Assembly: GCF_003994485.1 (NCBI RefSeq)
Contig: NZ_RZNJ01000002.1
Coordinates: forward strand, 123,255-187,254
DNA from: Arsenicitalea aurantiaca
Lineage (GTDB): Bacteria; Pseudomonadota; Alphaproteobacteria; Rhizobiales; Devosiaceae
Length of the DNA stretch: 64,000 nucleotides
Direction of reading: 5' to 3'
Shown here: in pieces, positions 8,805 through 17,231 of the stretch
Numbering within the stretch: the stretch's first letter is position 1
How the letters are laid out: every line of letters starts with the position of its first letter
Position numbers and translations under genes: made by a program
The notes under the pieces: model-generated
The model's database searches: none
Told to the model about the DNA's origin: nothing
Seen by the model: the letters and a program-made list of their open reading frames with translations, nothing else

Positions 8805-9536
8805 ATGGGACGTCTGGACGGCAAGGTGAGCCTCATCACCGCAGCGGCACAAGGCATCGGCCGGGCCTCGGTGGAGGCGTTCGCCGCCGCCGGCTCGCGG
8901 GTCATCGCGACCGACATCAACGCTGAAAAGCTTGCCGAGCTCGAAGGCCTGCCGAATGTCGAGACGCGTATCCTGAACGTGCTCGACGACGCAGCGGTCA
9001 ACGCGCTCGTCGCCGAAATCGGCCGCATCGACGTGCTGTTCAACTGCGCTGGCGTGGTTCATGGCGGCACGATCCTCGAAGCCACCGAGGCCGATCTGGA
9101 TTTCGCCTTCAACCTGAACGTGAAGGCGCAGATCCGCGCCATCAAGGCCATTCTGCCAGGCATGGTCGAGCGCGGCGACGGCGCCATCATCAACATGGCG
9201 ACGGTTGCGTCCTCGGTGAAGGGCGTGCCCAACCGCTTCGTCTATTCGGCCACCAAGGCGGCCGTGATCGGGCTCACGAAATCCGTGGCGGCCGATTTCG
9301 TAACCAAGGGCATCCGCGTCAACGCCATCTGCCCGGGGACCGTTGATTCTCCGTCTCTGCAGGAGCGGCTAAAGGCTACTGGCAATTACGAAAAAGCCCG
9401 TGCCGAGTTCAACGCGCGCCAGCCGATCGGGCGCATCGGAACCCCGGCCGAAATCGCCGACCTGGCGCTCTATCTCGCGACAGCGACCTATACGACCGGC
9501 CAGGTTCACGTGATCGATGGCGGCTGGACGGCCTGA
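8805..9536 (+). CDS. SDR family oxidoreductase (BDH2/DHRS6-like)
   Basis: This 243-residue short-chain dehydrogenase has a variant nucleotide loop (TAAAQGIG), NCAG, the serine in INMATVAS and the YSATK catalytic pair. The segment CPGTVDSPSLQERL is typical of the DHRS6/BDH2 subgroup. That subgroup includes cytosolic 3-hydroxybutyrate dehydrogenase and bacterial 2-keto-3-deoxy-L-fuconate dehydrogenase. A strong GGAGGAATT site precedes the ATG. The gene stands alone, divergent from the AI-2E family gene, so context does not settle the substrate. Confidence 0.88.
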   Translation: MGRLDGKVSLITAAAQGIGRASVEAFAAAGSRVIATDINAEKLAELEGLPNVETRILNVLDDAAVNALVAEIGRIDVLFNCAGVVHGGTILEATEADLDFAFNLNVKAQIRAIKAILPGMVERGDGAIINMATVASSVKGVPNRFVYSATKAAVIGLTKSVAADFVTKGIRVNAICPGTVDSPSLQERLKATGNYEKARAEFNARQPIGRIGTPAEIADLALYLATATYTTGQVHVIDGGWTA

Positions 9537-9544
9537 GGCAAGTC

Positions 9545-9569
9545 GGCGGGGGCCCACCGGGTCCCCGCC
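9545..9569. terminator. Strong hairpin between convergent genes
   Basis: An 11-bp stem including one G-T pair closes on a 3-base loop between the SDR stop and the anti-sigma gene stop. There is no T-run on either side. It probably marks the 3' ends of both convergent transcripts, perhaps with Rho. Confidence 0.5.
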
Positions 9570-9591
9570 CATACCATCATCATTGGCGCTC

Positions 9592-10314
9592 TCAGAGCAC
9601 CGGAACCCGCGCAAAGCCCTTGACGAGGATCGGCCCGGTGGGCCGCCCGGTGGGCGATGCGGGCGCATCTTCCAAGGTAATTTCGTAGAGCTGCCCGGCA
9701 TCGGGCAGGGGCAGGTTGGGCCCGCTCAGCGTCGCGCGCTGTGCCTGCGGCAGCTGGCCGAGCGAGACCGGGCCGGTGTCCGCATCCGGCAGGGTCCACA
9801 CTTCGAGCACCTTGCCTTCGGGAACGACGAAGTTTTCGAGCGAGACGATGTTGACGCTGTCGTCTCCGAACGCCTCAACGATGGCGCCGGGGCTCCCGTC
9901 GGCCTCGTTGACGAGCACCGCGATCACGACCGGATCGCGCGGACCGAGCCCGGTGCCCTGGCCGCCGGCGAAATAGCCGACCGCAGCCGCAACGATGAGG
10001 CTGGCTGCCATCAGCGCTGCCTGGCGCCCGACGAATCCGCCGCGTCGACGCGCGGCCGCGGGCGGGAAGGGCGTGACCCGACCCAGTTGCGGGGTCGCGC
10101 CGAGCCGTGTTTCGATCTGGGCCCAAAGTCCCTCGGGCACGGCTTCCGGCAGGGCGGTGTCATCGAGCGCGGACATCTGTCCGGCGAGCCGGTCGACGCG
10201 CGCACGAAGACCGGCGTCGCGCAGCATCTCGGCCTCGAACGCGTCGCGCGCGTCTGCTTCCATCGTCCCGAGCACATAGCCGGTGATCCGGTCCATCTCG
10301 TCATTGGTGCTCAC
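9592..10314 (-). CDS. RskA-like anti-sigma factor
   Basis: This is a membrane-anchored anti-sigma factor of about 240 residues. It has an N-terminal sigma-binding region (near residues 1-75, with ITGYVLGTMEADAR), a single transmembrane segment (LMAASLIVAAAVGYFAGG, near residue 110) and an extracytoplasmic RskA-type C-terminal domain with LEVWTLPDADTG. It should hold the adjacent ECF sigma factor inactive until an envelope signal triggers its proteolysis. I choose GTG 10314, which overlaps the sigma factor stop as GTGA with GGAG upstream. An in-frame GTG at 10323 would add three residues. Confidence 0.87.
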   Translation of the reverse strand: MSTNDEMDRITGYVLGTMEADARDAFEAEMLRDAGLRARVDRLAGQMSALDDTALPEAVPEGLWAQIETRLGATPQLGRVTPFPPAAARRRGGFVGRQAALMAASLIVAAAVGYFAGGQGTGLGPRDPVVIAVLVNEADGSPGAIVEAFGDDSVNIVSLENFVVPEGKVLEVWTLPDADTGPVSLGQLPQAQRATLSGPNLPLPDAGQLYEITLEDAPASPTGRPTGPILVKGFARVPVL

Positions 10315-10859
10315 GCCATGCACTCCTGAAGGGCGCTCATGCCGCGGCGTATCCAGGCCTTGACCGTGCCGAGGGGTGCGTCGAGCTTCGCGGCCACTTC
10401 GCCATGGCTCATTCCGACGACATAGCAGAGGAGGATCGAGCGTCGCTTGGTCTCGTCGAGCCGGGACAGGCAGGCCTTGAGGGCGTCGCGGTCGGGCAGG
10501 CGATCATAGGCGTCATGCGCATCCCCGACGCGATCACCAAGCGCCTCGAGCGTCTCGCCGTCATGATGATCGACCCGCGCGCCGTCTCTCAGCATGTTGA
10601 GCGACCTGTTGCGCACGATCGTCGTGAGCCACGCCCGCGCATTGCCGCGTTCCGGATCGAACTGGGCCGCGCGTTGCCATGCGGTCACAAAGCTCTCCTG
10701 AACCACTTCTTCGGCAAGATCGGTGCGCCGGACGATCCTGCGGGATACCGCCATCATCCGCGGCGCTTCGCTTCTGAACAGCATTTCGAGCGCCTGCCGG
10801 TCGCCCTTCGCCACTCTGGCCATCCATGCGTTGGCCTCGTCGGCCGTTCTGTCCAGCAT
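10311..10859 (-). CDS. ECF-family RNA polymerase sigma factor
   Basis: This 182-residue protein has the two domains of group 4 sigma factors. Region 2 includes DLAEEVVQESFVTAWQRA and GNARAWLTTIVRN (near residues 47-84). The region 4 helix-turn-helix is near residues 140-175, with VVGMSHGEVAAKL and TVKAWIRRG. It is the first gene of a two-gene operon with the anti-sigma factor and has AGGAACGAGGA before its ATG. It diverges from the DUF4394 gene. Similar promoter-like elements lie on both sides of the shared intergenic region, suggesting that it activates itself and its neighbour (inference). Confidence 0.93.
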   Translation of the reverse strand: MLDRTADEANAWMARVAKGDRQALEMLFRSEAPRMMAVSRRIVRRTDLAEEVVQESFVTAWQRAAQFDPERGNARAWLTTIVRNRSLNMLRDGARVDHHDGETLEALGDRVGDAHDAYDRLPDRDALKACLSRLDETKRRSILLCYVVGMSHGEVAAKLDAPLGTVKAWIRRGMSALQECMA

Positions 10860-10885
10860 GCGGTGTCCTCGTTCCTGTCACGGTC

Positions 10886-10916
10886 GGATTACACGCGGTA
10901 AGCCCCGATCGATGCA
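10886..10916 (-). promoter_or_regulatory. Candidate ECF autoregulatory promoter
   Basis: Read on the minus strand, TGCATC (10916-10911) is followed after 18 bases by GTAATCC (10892-10886), 27 bases before the sigma factor ATG. The same pair of elements with one base change and a 19-base spacer occurs in front of the divergent gene. The shared elements are the only evidence. Confidence 0.4.
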
Positions 10917-10940
10917 ACTTAAAAAAATATTCGGTGCCGG

Positions 10941-10972
10941 TGCATCCAGATGCACGACCCCGCGGGTAGTCC
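10941..10972 (+). promoter_or_regulatory. Candidate ECF-dependent promoter of the DUF4394 gene
   Basis: TGCATC (10941-10946) and GTAGTCC (10966-10972) are separated by 19 bases and mirror the elements in front of the sigma factor gene. The first element is part of a perfect inverted repeat GTGCATC-CA-GATGCAC at 10940-10955, which could also be an operator. Confidence 0.4.
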
Positions 10973-11039
10973 CTTCGTAACGAGGCGAAACGGGCCCCCG
11001 CCCGACCCGCCGGCAACAAAAAGAACTGAGGAGATACCC

Positions 11040-11840
11040 ATGCCCCGCTTTACCCATACCCTCAAGACGACCCTGCTCGCCGGTGCTGGTGCCCTGGCAC
11101 TCACGTCGGCCGCTCTCGCTGCTCCTGCAGTCGGCCTTACCGGCAACAACACGCTCGTCTGGTTCGACACCGAAACCCTCGAAGTCTCGGGCACCGTGAA
11201 CCTTGATGGCGTCGATGTCCTGCACGGCTTCGACATCCGTCCGGCCGACAACATGCTTTACGGCATCACCTCCGACCAGCGCATCGTGACCATCGATTGG
11301 GAGACCGGCGCGACCACCGACGTCTCGACCATCACCGAGACCATTCCGGACGGCGCCAGCGCCATGGTCGACTTCAACCCGGTCGCCGACCGCCTGCGTT
11401 TCATGGGCTCGGATGGCACTAATCTTCGCCTCAACGTCGACACCGGCGAGACGCTTGTCGATGGCGATCTGAATTTCGCTGAAGGCGATGCAAACGCCGA
11501 TGCGGCCGATTCCATGGTCGTGGCGACCGCCTACATCAACTCGATCGGCACCCCTGAGGCGACCGCCCAGTACGACATCGATGCCGGTCTCGGTATCCTT
11601 CTTCAGCAGACAGCTCCGAATGACGGCGTAATCGAGACCCGTGGTGATCTCGGCGTCTCCGGCGAGACCTATGGCTTCGACATCAAGGCGATGGCCGAGG
11701 GCGACAACACCGCCTATCTCGTCGTCGATTCGACGCTCTACACGGTCGATCTCGAGTCCGGCGCTACCACCGAGCTCGGCGCTCTTGCCGGCTATGACGG
11801 CTTTGAGGCAGGCCTGCGCGACATCGCCATTCTCCCGTAA
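11040..11840 (+). CDS. Secreted DUF4394 domain-containing protein
   Basis: This 266-residue protein has a Sec signal peptide (residues 1-28, cleavage expected after AALA) and a mature part consisting of a DUF4394 domain. Typical segments are GLTGNNTLVWFDT, HGFDIRPADNMLYGIT and MVDFNPVADRLRFMG, which recur as propeller-like repeats. No enzyme activity is known for the family. The ATG at 11040 is supported by GAGGAGATA. It diverges from the ECF sigma/anti-sigma operon and is a likely regulon member, placing it in an envelope response. A strong terminator follows. Confidence 0.88.
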   Translation: MPRFTHTLKTTLLAGAGALALTSAALAAPAVGLTGNNTLVWFDTETLEVSGTVNLDGVDVLHGFDIRPADNMLYGITSDQRIVTIDWETGATTDVSTITETIPDGASAMVDFNPVADRLRFMGSDGTNLRLNVDTGETLVDGDLNFAEGDANADAADSMVVATAYINSIGTPEATAQYDIDAGLGILLQQTAPNDGVIETRGDLGVSGETYGFDIKAMAEGDNTAYLVVDSTLYTVDLESGATTELGALAGYDGFEAGLRDIAILP

Positions 11841-11861
11841 GCCGGGCGATCAGCGCGCAAG

Positions 11862-11898
11862 AAGGGCCGGGGTGGCAACACCCCGGCCCTTTTCTTTG
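11862..11898 (+). terminator. Rho-independent terminator of the DUF4394 gene
   Basis: A GC-rich stem (GGGCCGGGGTG with CACCCCGGCCC, loop GCAA) is followed by TTTTCTTTG. The opposite strand also carries a short T-containing tail, so it may serve the convergent ABC operon too. Confidence 0.88.
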
Positions 11899-11980
11899 TC
11901 TGCGATGTCCTGGTCCAGCCAGCGCTGCGCGCACGGACAGACGGGACGGGGCCGGTGACGGCGCGGAGAAGTGGAGCGAC

Positions 11981-12988
11981 CTACACCGCGGCGATCGTCC
12001 GCCCCTCGGCGTCGAACCGATAGAGGTGCCTTGGCTCCGCCGAGGCGAAGAGTTCGGTGCCCGGCGCATGGTGGACTTCGCCAAAGACGCGGGCCGTGAT
12101 CAGCCCGGAGGCCTTGGTTTCGAGATAGAGGTTGGTGTCTGCCCCCAGATGCTCGATATGGACGAGCCGTCCGGCCCAGTCTCCGGCTTCGGTGCTGATC
12201 GAGAGATGTTCCGGCCGCACCCCGATCGTCGTGGCCCCGCCCTGGCCTGAAGTGTCGGCCGGCAGGAAATTCATCTGAGGCGAGCCGATGAAGCCGGCGA
12301 CAAACATGTTGGCCGGCTTGTTGTAGAGTTCCATGGGCGAGCCGACCTGCTCGATCCGCCCTCCATTGAGCACCACGATCTTGTCCGCCAGCGTCATCGC
12401 TTCGACCTGGTCGTGGGTGACGTAGACCATGGTGGCCGAGAGCTCGCGGTGGAGCCTGGCGATCTCGAGACGCGTGTTGACGCGGAGCGCCGCATCGAGA
12501 TTGGAGAGCGGCTCGTCAAAGAGAAAGAGCGTCGGTTCGCGGACGATGGCCCGGCCGATGGCGACGCGCTGGCGCTGCCCGCCAGACAGTTCGGCCGGCC
12601 TGCGCTTCAGATATTGGTCGAGCGAGAGCATGGAGGACGCCTTGCCGACCCTCGCCTCGATTTCGGCCGCTGGCGTGCCCGCCTGCTTCAGACCCAGCGC
12701 CATGTTGTCCTTGACGCTCAGATGCGGATAGAGCGCGTAGGTCTGGAAGACCATGGCGATGCCGCGCTTGGCCGGCGGGGTGGCATTGACCAGCTGGTCA
12801 CCGATGAAGACCTTGCCGCCGCTCGCATCCTCGAGGCCGGCAATGATGCGGAGAAGGGTCGACTTTCCGCAGCCCGAAGGTCCGACGAAAATGACGAACT
12901 CGCCATCTTCCACCGTGAGGTCGATGCCGTGCAGCACCTGGGTGCCGCCAAAGGCCTTTGTGACGTTCTCGAGTCTGAGCGCGGTCAT
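11981..12988 (-). CDS. Carbohydrate ABC transporter ATP-binding protein (UgpC/MalK family)
   Basis: This is a 335-residue ATPase of a class 1 carbohydrate importer. Walker A is GPSGCGKST (near residue 37), the signature is [13 protein letters not shown] (near 135) and Walker B is [14 protein letters not shown]-terminal TOBE/MalK-type regulatory domain follows, with GVRPEHL near residue 260. It is the last gene of the amino-sugar operon, 10 bases after the oxidoreductase. MalK-type ATPases can serve several importers, but the position argues for the adjacent permeases. Confidence 0.93.
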   Translation of the reverse strand: MTALRLENVTKAFGGTQVLHGIDLTVEDGEFVIFVGPSGCGKSTLLRIIAGLEDASGGKVFIGDQLVNATPPAKRGIAMVFQTYALYPHLSVKDNMALGLKQAGTPAAEIEARVGKASSMLSLDQYLKRRPAELSGGQRQRVAIGRAIVREPTLFLFDEPLSNLDAALRVNTRLEIARLHRELSATMVYVTHDQVEAMTLADKIVVLNGGRIEQVGSPMELYNKPANMFVAGFIGSPQMNFLPADTSGQGGATTIGVRPEHLSISTEAGDWAGRLVHIEHLGADTNLYLETKASGLITARVFGEVHHAPGTELFASAEPRHLYRFDAEGRTIAAV

Positions 12989-12998
12989 GCCGTTTCCC

Positions 12999-14054
12999 TC
13001 ACAAATCCACCGCGCGACCTTCGCGGGCGCTGGTCTCCGCTGCGATCACGATCTCGAGCGAGCGCACCGCGTCTTCATTGTGGCGCGAAAGATCGAGGTC
13101 CTCGCGAATGGCCTTCAGCATGAACGCCTGCTCGCGCGCACAGAGCGCATCGTGCCCCGGCTCGTCCTCGGTTGAATACCACTGGTCCTCGCGCGCAAAG
13201 CTGCCGTCCGCCTTGAGGGCCGCGTGGTGCACCTTGATCCGCGCGGTGCGCGTATGGGTATCCATGTCCGCGCTCTTGGCGCCTTCGTCCATGACGATCG
13301 AAACCGCCCCGTTCGGGCTCATCACGTCTTTGACGAAGAACGCGGTCTCGGAAATCATCGGGCCCCAGCCGGCCTCGTACCAGCCCACTGAGCCGTCTTC
13401 GTAGAGCACCTGCAAATGGCCGTAATTGACCTGGTTCTCGGCGATCTCGCTCGAGAGCCGCACGCCCATGCCGCGCACCTGCACCGGCCGCGCATCGGTG
13501 ATCTGGCACATCACGTCGACATAATGCACCCCGCAATCGACCAGCGGCGAAGTGTTCTCCATCAGCCGCTTGTGGGTCATCCACTCCTTGCCGGCCGATT
13601 GCTGGTTGAGGTTCATGCGCATCACATAGGGCGGGCCGAGTTCCCGCGCCTTGGCGATGAAATCGATCCAGGAGGGGTGGTGACGCAGGATGTAGCCGAT
13701 CACGAGCTTGCGATTGTGGCGGCGCGCGGCGTCGACCACTGCCCGGGCGTCCTCCACATTGGCCGCGATAGGCTTTTCGAGAAACACATGCGCACCCGCT
13801 TCCATCGCGGCAATCGCATATTCCGCATGGGTATCGGTATAGGTGTTGATCGAGGCGAGATCGGGCTTGGTCTCGGCCAGCGCTGCGTGGAAATCGGTGA
13901 AATGTGGATAGTCCCCGAGACCCTCGGGCACGGAGCCGCCACGGCTCACCAGCCCCACGATCTCGTAGCCCGGCTCGTTGTGATAGGCGAGGGCGTGCGA
14001 GCGCCCCATATTGCCGAGGCCCGCGACGAGGACCCGGATCGGTTTTTCGCTCAT
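12999..14054 (-). CDS. Gfo/Idh/MocA family oxidoreductase
   Basis: This 351-residue NAD(P)-dependent sugar oxidoreductase has an N-terminal Rossmann fold ([14 protein letters not shown], residues 8-21), the family EKP motif in [11 protein letters not shown] (near residue 92) and a C-terminal domain with [10 protein letters not shown] near residue 175. Members oxidise hydroxyls of sugars, inositols or glycosides. The gene overlaps the upstream permease by four bases and lies inside the transporter operon, so its substrate should be what the transporter brings in, possibly before or beside MurQ-type processing (inference). Confidence 0.9.
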   Translation of the reverse strand: MSEKPIRVLVAGLGNMGRSHALAYHNEPGYEIVGLVSRGGSVPEGLGDYPHFTDFHAALAETKPDLASINTYTDTHAEYAIAAMEAGAHVFLEKPIAANVEDARAVVDAARRHNRKLVIGYILRHHPSWIDFIAKARELGPPYVMRMNLNQQSAGKEWMTHKRLMENTSPLVDCGVHYVDVMCQITDARPVQVRGMGVRLSSEIAENQVNYGHLQVLYEDGSVGWYEAGWGPMISETAFFVKDVMSPNGAVSIVMDEGAKSADMDTHTRTARIKVHHAALKADGSFAREDQWYSTEDEPGHDALCAREQAFMLKAIREDLDLSRHNEDAVRSLEIVIAAETSAREGRAVDL

Positions 14055-14890
14055 TTGACGGCTCCGGAGGTGATCCCGCGGATGAGCTGGCGCGAGAAGA
14101 TGAGATAGAGGACGAGAACGGGAACGATGGCGAGGCTCAGTGCCGCCAGCACAGCGTTCCAGTTGGTGACGAACTGGCCGATGAACATCTGAGCGCCCAG
14201 CGTCACCGTCTTGGTGGATTCGCCCGGCGCCAGGATCAGCGGGAACCAGAGATCGTTCCAGATGGGGATCATCGTGAAGACCGCGACGGTAGCGAGCGCG
14301 GGCCGCACCAGCGGCAGCACCAGGCGGAAGAAGATCTTGTATTCCGATAGCCCGTCTATCCGGCCTGCATTCTTGAGGTCGTCGGAGACCGTGCGCATGA
14401 ATTCCGAAAGGATGAAGATCGCCAGGGGCAGGCCTTGCGCCGTGTAGACGAGGATCAGGGCGGTCAGCGTGTTGACGAGGCCCGAAGCGACCATCATCTG
14501 CAGGATCGCAACCGTCCCCAGCCGGATCGGGATCATGATCCCGAGCGCTAGATAGAGCCCCATCAGCGTGTTGCCCTTGAACCGGTATTCCGAAAGGGCA
14601 AACGCCGCCATTGCTCCGAACAGCAGAACGCAGATGAGCGATGCGACCGTCACGATCATGGAGTTCTGGAAGTAGAGCAGGAAATTGCCCTGGCTCGTCA
14701 CCGTCTCGAACCCGATCATGGAGAAGGTCTCCGCATTCGGAAGCGCGAGCGGTTCGTTGAAGATCGCGCGCCGGTTCTTGAAGGCGTTGACGACCACGAC
14801 GAAGACCGGGAAGAGCGCGATCAGCGTATAAGTCAGCAGCACCGCATGGGCGGCGATGGTACGGGGCAGGGAGGACCGTGCGGCGCGCAT
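14051..14890 (-). CDS. Carbohydrate ABC transporter permease (MalG family)
   Basis: This 279-residue inner-membrane protein has about six transmembrane segments. The permease motif DLKNAGRIDGLSEYKIFFRL is near residue 168 and docks with the ATPase. It is the second permease of the importer: its start abuts the stop of the MalF-type permease by one base, and its own end overlaps the oxidoreductase start by four. The C-terminus RGITSGAVK is typical of MalG/UgpE relatives. Confidence 0.93.
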   Translation of the reverse strand: MRAARSSLPRTIAAHAVLLTYTLIALFPVFVVVVNAFKNRRAIFNEPLALPNAETFSMIGFETVTSQGNFLLYFQNSMIVTVASLICVLLFGAMAAFALSEYRFKGNTLMGLYLALGIMIPIRLGTVAILQMMVASGLVNTLTALILVYTAQGLPLAIFILSEFMRTVSDDLKNAGRIDGLSEYKIFFRLVLPLVRPALATVAVFTMIPIWNDLWFPLILAPGESTKTVTLGAQMFIGQFVTNWNAVLAALSLAIVPVLVLYLIFSRQLIRGITSGAVK

Positions 14891-15825
14891 CAGAACTGGT
14901 ACCTCCGCAGGCGCGTCTGGATCGCGAAGAGGTAGATCGAAACCCCGACCAGAATGATCAGGAACATCATGGTCGCGATGGTCGAGCCCATATTGATGTC
15001 GCCCTGCTGCAGCTGGAAGCCGAAGAAGGTGCGATAGAGCAGCGTGCCGAGGAGATCAGTGGAGAAATTGGGTCCGGCCTGCGCACCCTGGCTCACATAG
15101 ATGAGGTCGAACGCGTTGAAATTACCGACGAAGGTCAGGATCGAGATGATGCCGATGGTCGGCAAGATCAGCGGCAGCTGGATCTTGAAGAACTGGCTGA
15201 AACCGGTGAGACCATCCATCTCGGCCGCCTCGATCACCTCGTCGGGGATCGAGAGCAACGCCGCATAGATCAGCATCATCGGGATGCCGACGAACTGCCA
15301 GACCGAAACCAGCGCCAGCGTGGTCAGCGCTGCGCCTTCCTGCCCGAGCCATGGCGCAAAGAGCGAGCGCAGCCCGATGGCGTCGAGCATGTTGGGCGCG
15401 ATGCCCCAGAGCGGCGACAGGATCAGCTTCCACACGAACCCCACGATCACGAAGGAGAGGATGGTGGGGATGAAGATCGCCGTGCGGTAGAACCCCCTCA
15501 GGCGCAGCGAGGGGTTGGACAGGATCGCCGCCAGCACCACGCCGATCGGGTTCTGCACCAGCATGTGGATGATGAAGAACCAGGTGTTGTTCCAGAGTGC
15601 GTTCCAGAAGCTTGCCGCCCATCGCGGATCGCCGAAAAGCACCATGAAATTGGCGAGCCCTACGAAGGTTCGCTGACCGCCCACAGTGTTGAACAGGGAC
15701 TGGAAGAGCGTCGAGAACAGCGGGATGATCATGATGGCGGTGTAGACCAGCACCGCCGGTGCCAGGAATACCGCGATATGCCAGCGGCGCGCACGCCTTT
15801 GCACCGGTTCGGCGTCGACCGCCAT
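14890..15825 (-). CDS. Carbohydrate ABC transporter permease (MalF/UgpA family)
   Basis: This 311-residue inner-membrane protein has about six membrane spans and the EAA motif EVIEAAEMDGLTGFSQFFKI near residue 200. It forms the translocation channel with the MalG-type permease encoded immediately after it. The solute-binding protein gene lies 71 bases upstream on the same strand. Length and motif are standard for class 1 carbohydrate importers. Confidence 0.93.
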   Translation of the reverse strand: MAVDAEPVQRRARRWHIAVFLAPAVLVYTAIMIIPLFSTLFQSLFNTVGGQRTFVGLANFMVLFGDPRWAASFWNALWNNTWFFIIHMLVQNPIGVVLAAILSNPSLRLRGFYRTAIFIPTILSFVIVGFVWKLILSPLWGIAPNMLDAIGLRSLFAPWLGQEGAALTTLALVSVWQFVGIPMMLIYAALLSIPDEVIEAAEMDGLTGFSQFFKIQLPLILPTIGIISILTFVGNFNAFDLIYVSQGAQAGPNFSTDLLGTLLYRTFFGFQLQQGDINMGSTIATMMFLIILVGVSIYLFAIQTRLRRYQF

Positions 15826-15896
15826 GATGATGACCCCCTCGTATTGAGTGCGATCCGGGCGGTCGCTCCGCCCGGATCGGGTTTATGCCTGGCCGA

Positions 15897-17168
15897 TCAG
15901 TCGGCGAACATGCCCGGCGTGTACCAGCTCTCGAGGCCCGACTGGATCGCCGCTGCGGCGTCCTCGGGGGTCTCGGCGCCCGACAGCACGTTGGAGGCGT
16001 GCAGCCAGTTCTCGTTCTCGAGGTTCGGCGTGCCGCGCGAGAGGATCTGGTAGGTCGGCCGGATGGTCGACTCGCAGGTCTCGCGCCAGGAAACGAATTC
16101 GTTCGCAAGCGGGTTGTCGAGCGTCACGGGCTCGCTGGAGAGCGCGAAGAAGCCCGGCAGAGCGTTGGAATAGAGCGAAGCGAATTCGCTCGATGCCACC
16201 CAGTTGAGGAAGGTGCGGGCGGCCTCGGGATTGGCAGTGTTGGCGTTCATGCCGATGCCGATATCGGTATGGTCCGAAATATAGCAGGTGTCGCCTTCAG
16301 CGGGCACCGGGGGTGGGAAGGCGCCGAGGGCGAAGTCGGCCTGCTCCTCGAACAGCGCGATTTCCCACGAGCCGGCCGGGAAGATCGCCGCGCGGCCGAG
16401 CGTGAAGAGGTTCTGGCTGTCGGGATAGGTCTGTGCCTGATACCCGTCGCCGGCATATTCGCCCCAGCGGGCAAGTACGCGAAGCGGCTCGACCCATTCC
16501 TCGTCGGTGAACTTGGCTTCGCCGGCGATGAGAGCCTGGCGGCCTTCTTCGCCTGCCCAGTATGCTGGGCCGATGTTGTGATAGCCCATCGAGGCGGATT
16601 CCCACTGATCCACCGACCCGATCGCGAGCGGGATGTAGGTCCCGTCGGCTTCGATCGCGTCGAGGACCGCGAAGAACTCTTCGGTGGTCGTCGGCTCTTC
16701 GAGGCCAAGCTCGGCAAAGGCGTCGGCGTTGTAGATGAACCCGTGAATCACCGAAGCCATCGGCACGCAGAAGGTCTGAGCGCCATCGTCGGTCGACCAG
16801 GCGGACTTCGCCACGTCCGAGAAATTGGCGATGCCTTCAAGATCGGAAAGGTCGGCCAGATAGCCGTCCTGATAGAGAGCCAGCGAAGCGTCGAATGGCC
16901 GACAGGTGATGATGTCGCCCGCCGAGCCAGCCTCGAGCTTTGCGTTGAGAGCGGCGTTGTATTCCGTCGGCGCGGACGGATTGAACTGCACGCGGATGCC
17001 CGGGTGGGCTGCCTCGAAGGCAGGGATCAGCGTCTGCTGCCAGATGGTCAGGTCGTCATTGCGCCAGCTTTCGATGGTCAGCGTAACGTCCTGCGCGTAG
17101 GCGCCGCCCGTGCCCGCTGCGATCGCGAGCGCGGCGCTCGCCAGCATCAGTCTCTTCTGCAATACCAT
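15897..17168 (-). CDS. Extracellular solute-binding protein, family 1 (sugar ABC importer)
   Basis: This 423-residue periplasmic protein has a Sec signal peptide (cleavage expected after residue 25, GGAYA). The mature part begins QDVTLTIESWRNDDLTIW, followed by IPAFEAAHPGIRVQF and EYNAALNAKLEAGSAGDIITC, the classic start of family 1 binding proteins. It delivers the sugar to the permease pair downstream. GAGAGGAT precedes the ATG. The gene lies 63 bases after the murQ-like stop. Amino-sugar or peptidoglycan-derived ligands are suggested by the locus, not by the protein itself. Confidence 0.92.
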   Translation of the reverse strand: MVLQKRLMLASAALAIAAGTGGAYAQDVTLTIESWRNDDLTIWQQTLIPAFEAAHPGIRVQFNPSAPTEYNAALNAKLEAGSAGDIITCRPFDASLALYQDGYLADLSDLEGIANFSDVAKSAWSTDDGAQTFCVPMASVIHGFIYNADAFAELGLEEPTTTEEFFAVLDAIEADGTYIPLAIGSVDQWESASMGYHNIGPAYWAGEEGRQALIAGEAKFTDEEWVEPLRVLARWGEYAGDGYQAQTYPDSQNLFTLGRAAIFPAGSWEIALFEEQADFALGAFPPPVPAEGDTCYISDHTDIGIGMNANTANPEAARTFLNWVASSEFASLYSNALPGFFALSSEPVTLDNPLANEFVSWRETCESTIRPTYQILSRGTPNLENENWLHASNVLSGAETPEDAAAAIQSGLESWYTPGMFAD

Positions 17169-17231
17169 GTCGCATCCTCTCTGTTGTCGTTTACGGGCGC
17201 CGTTGGCGTCCCGTGCCTGCCCTGGCGCCGG

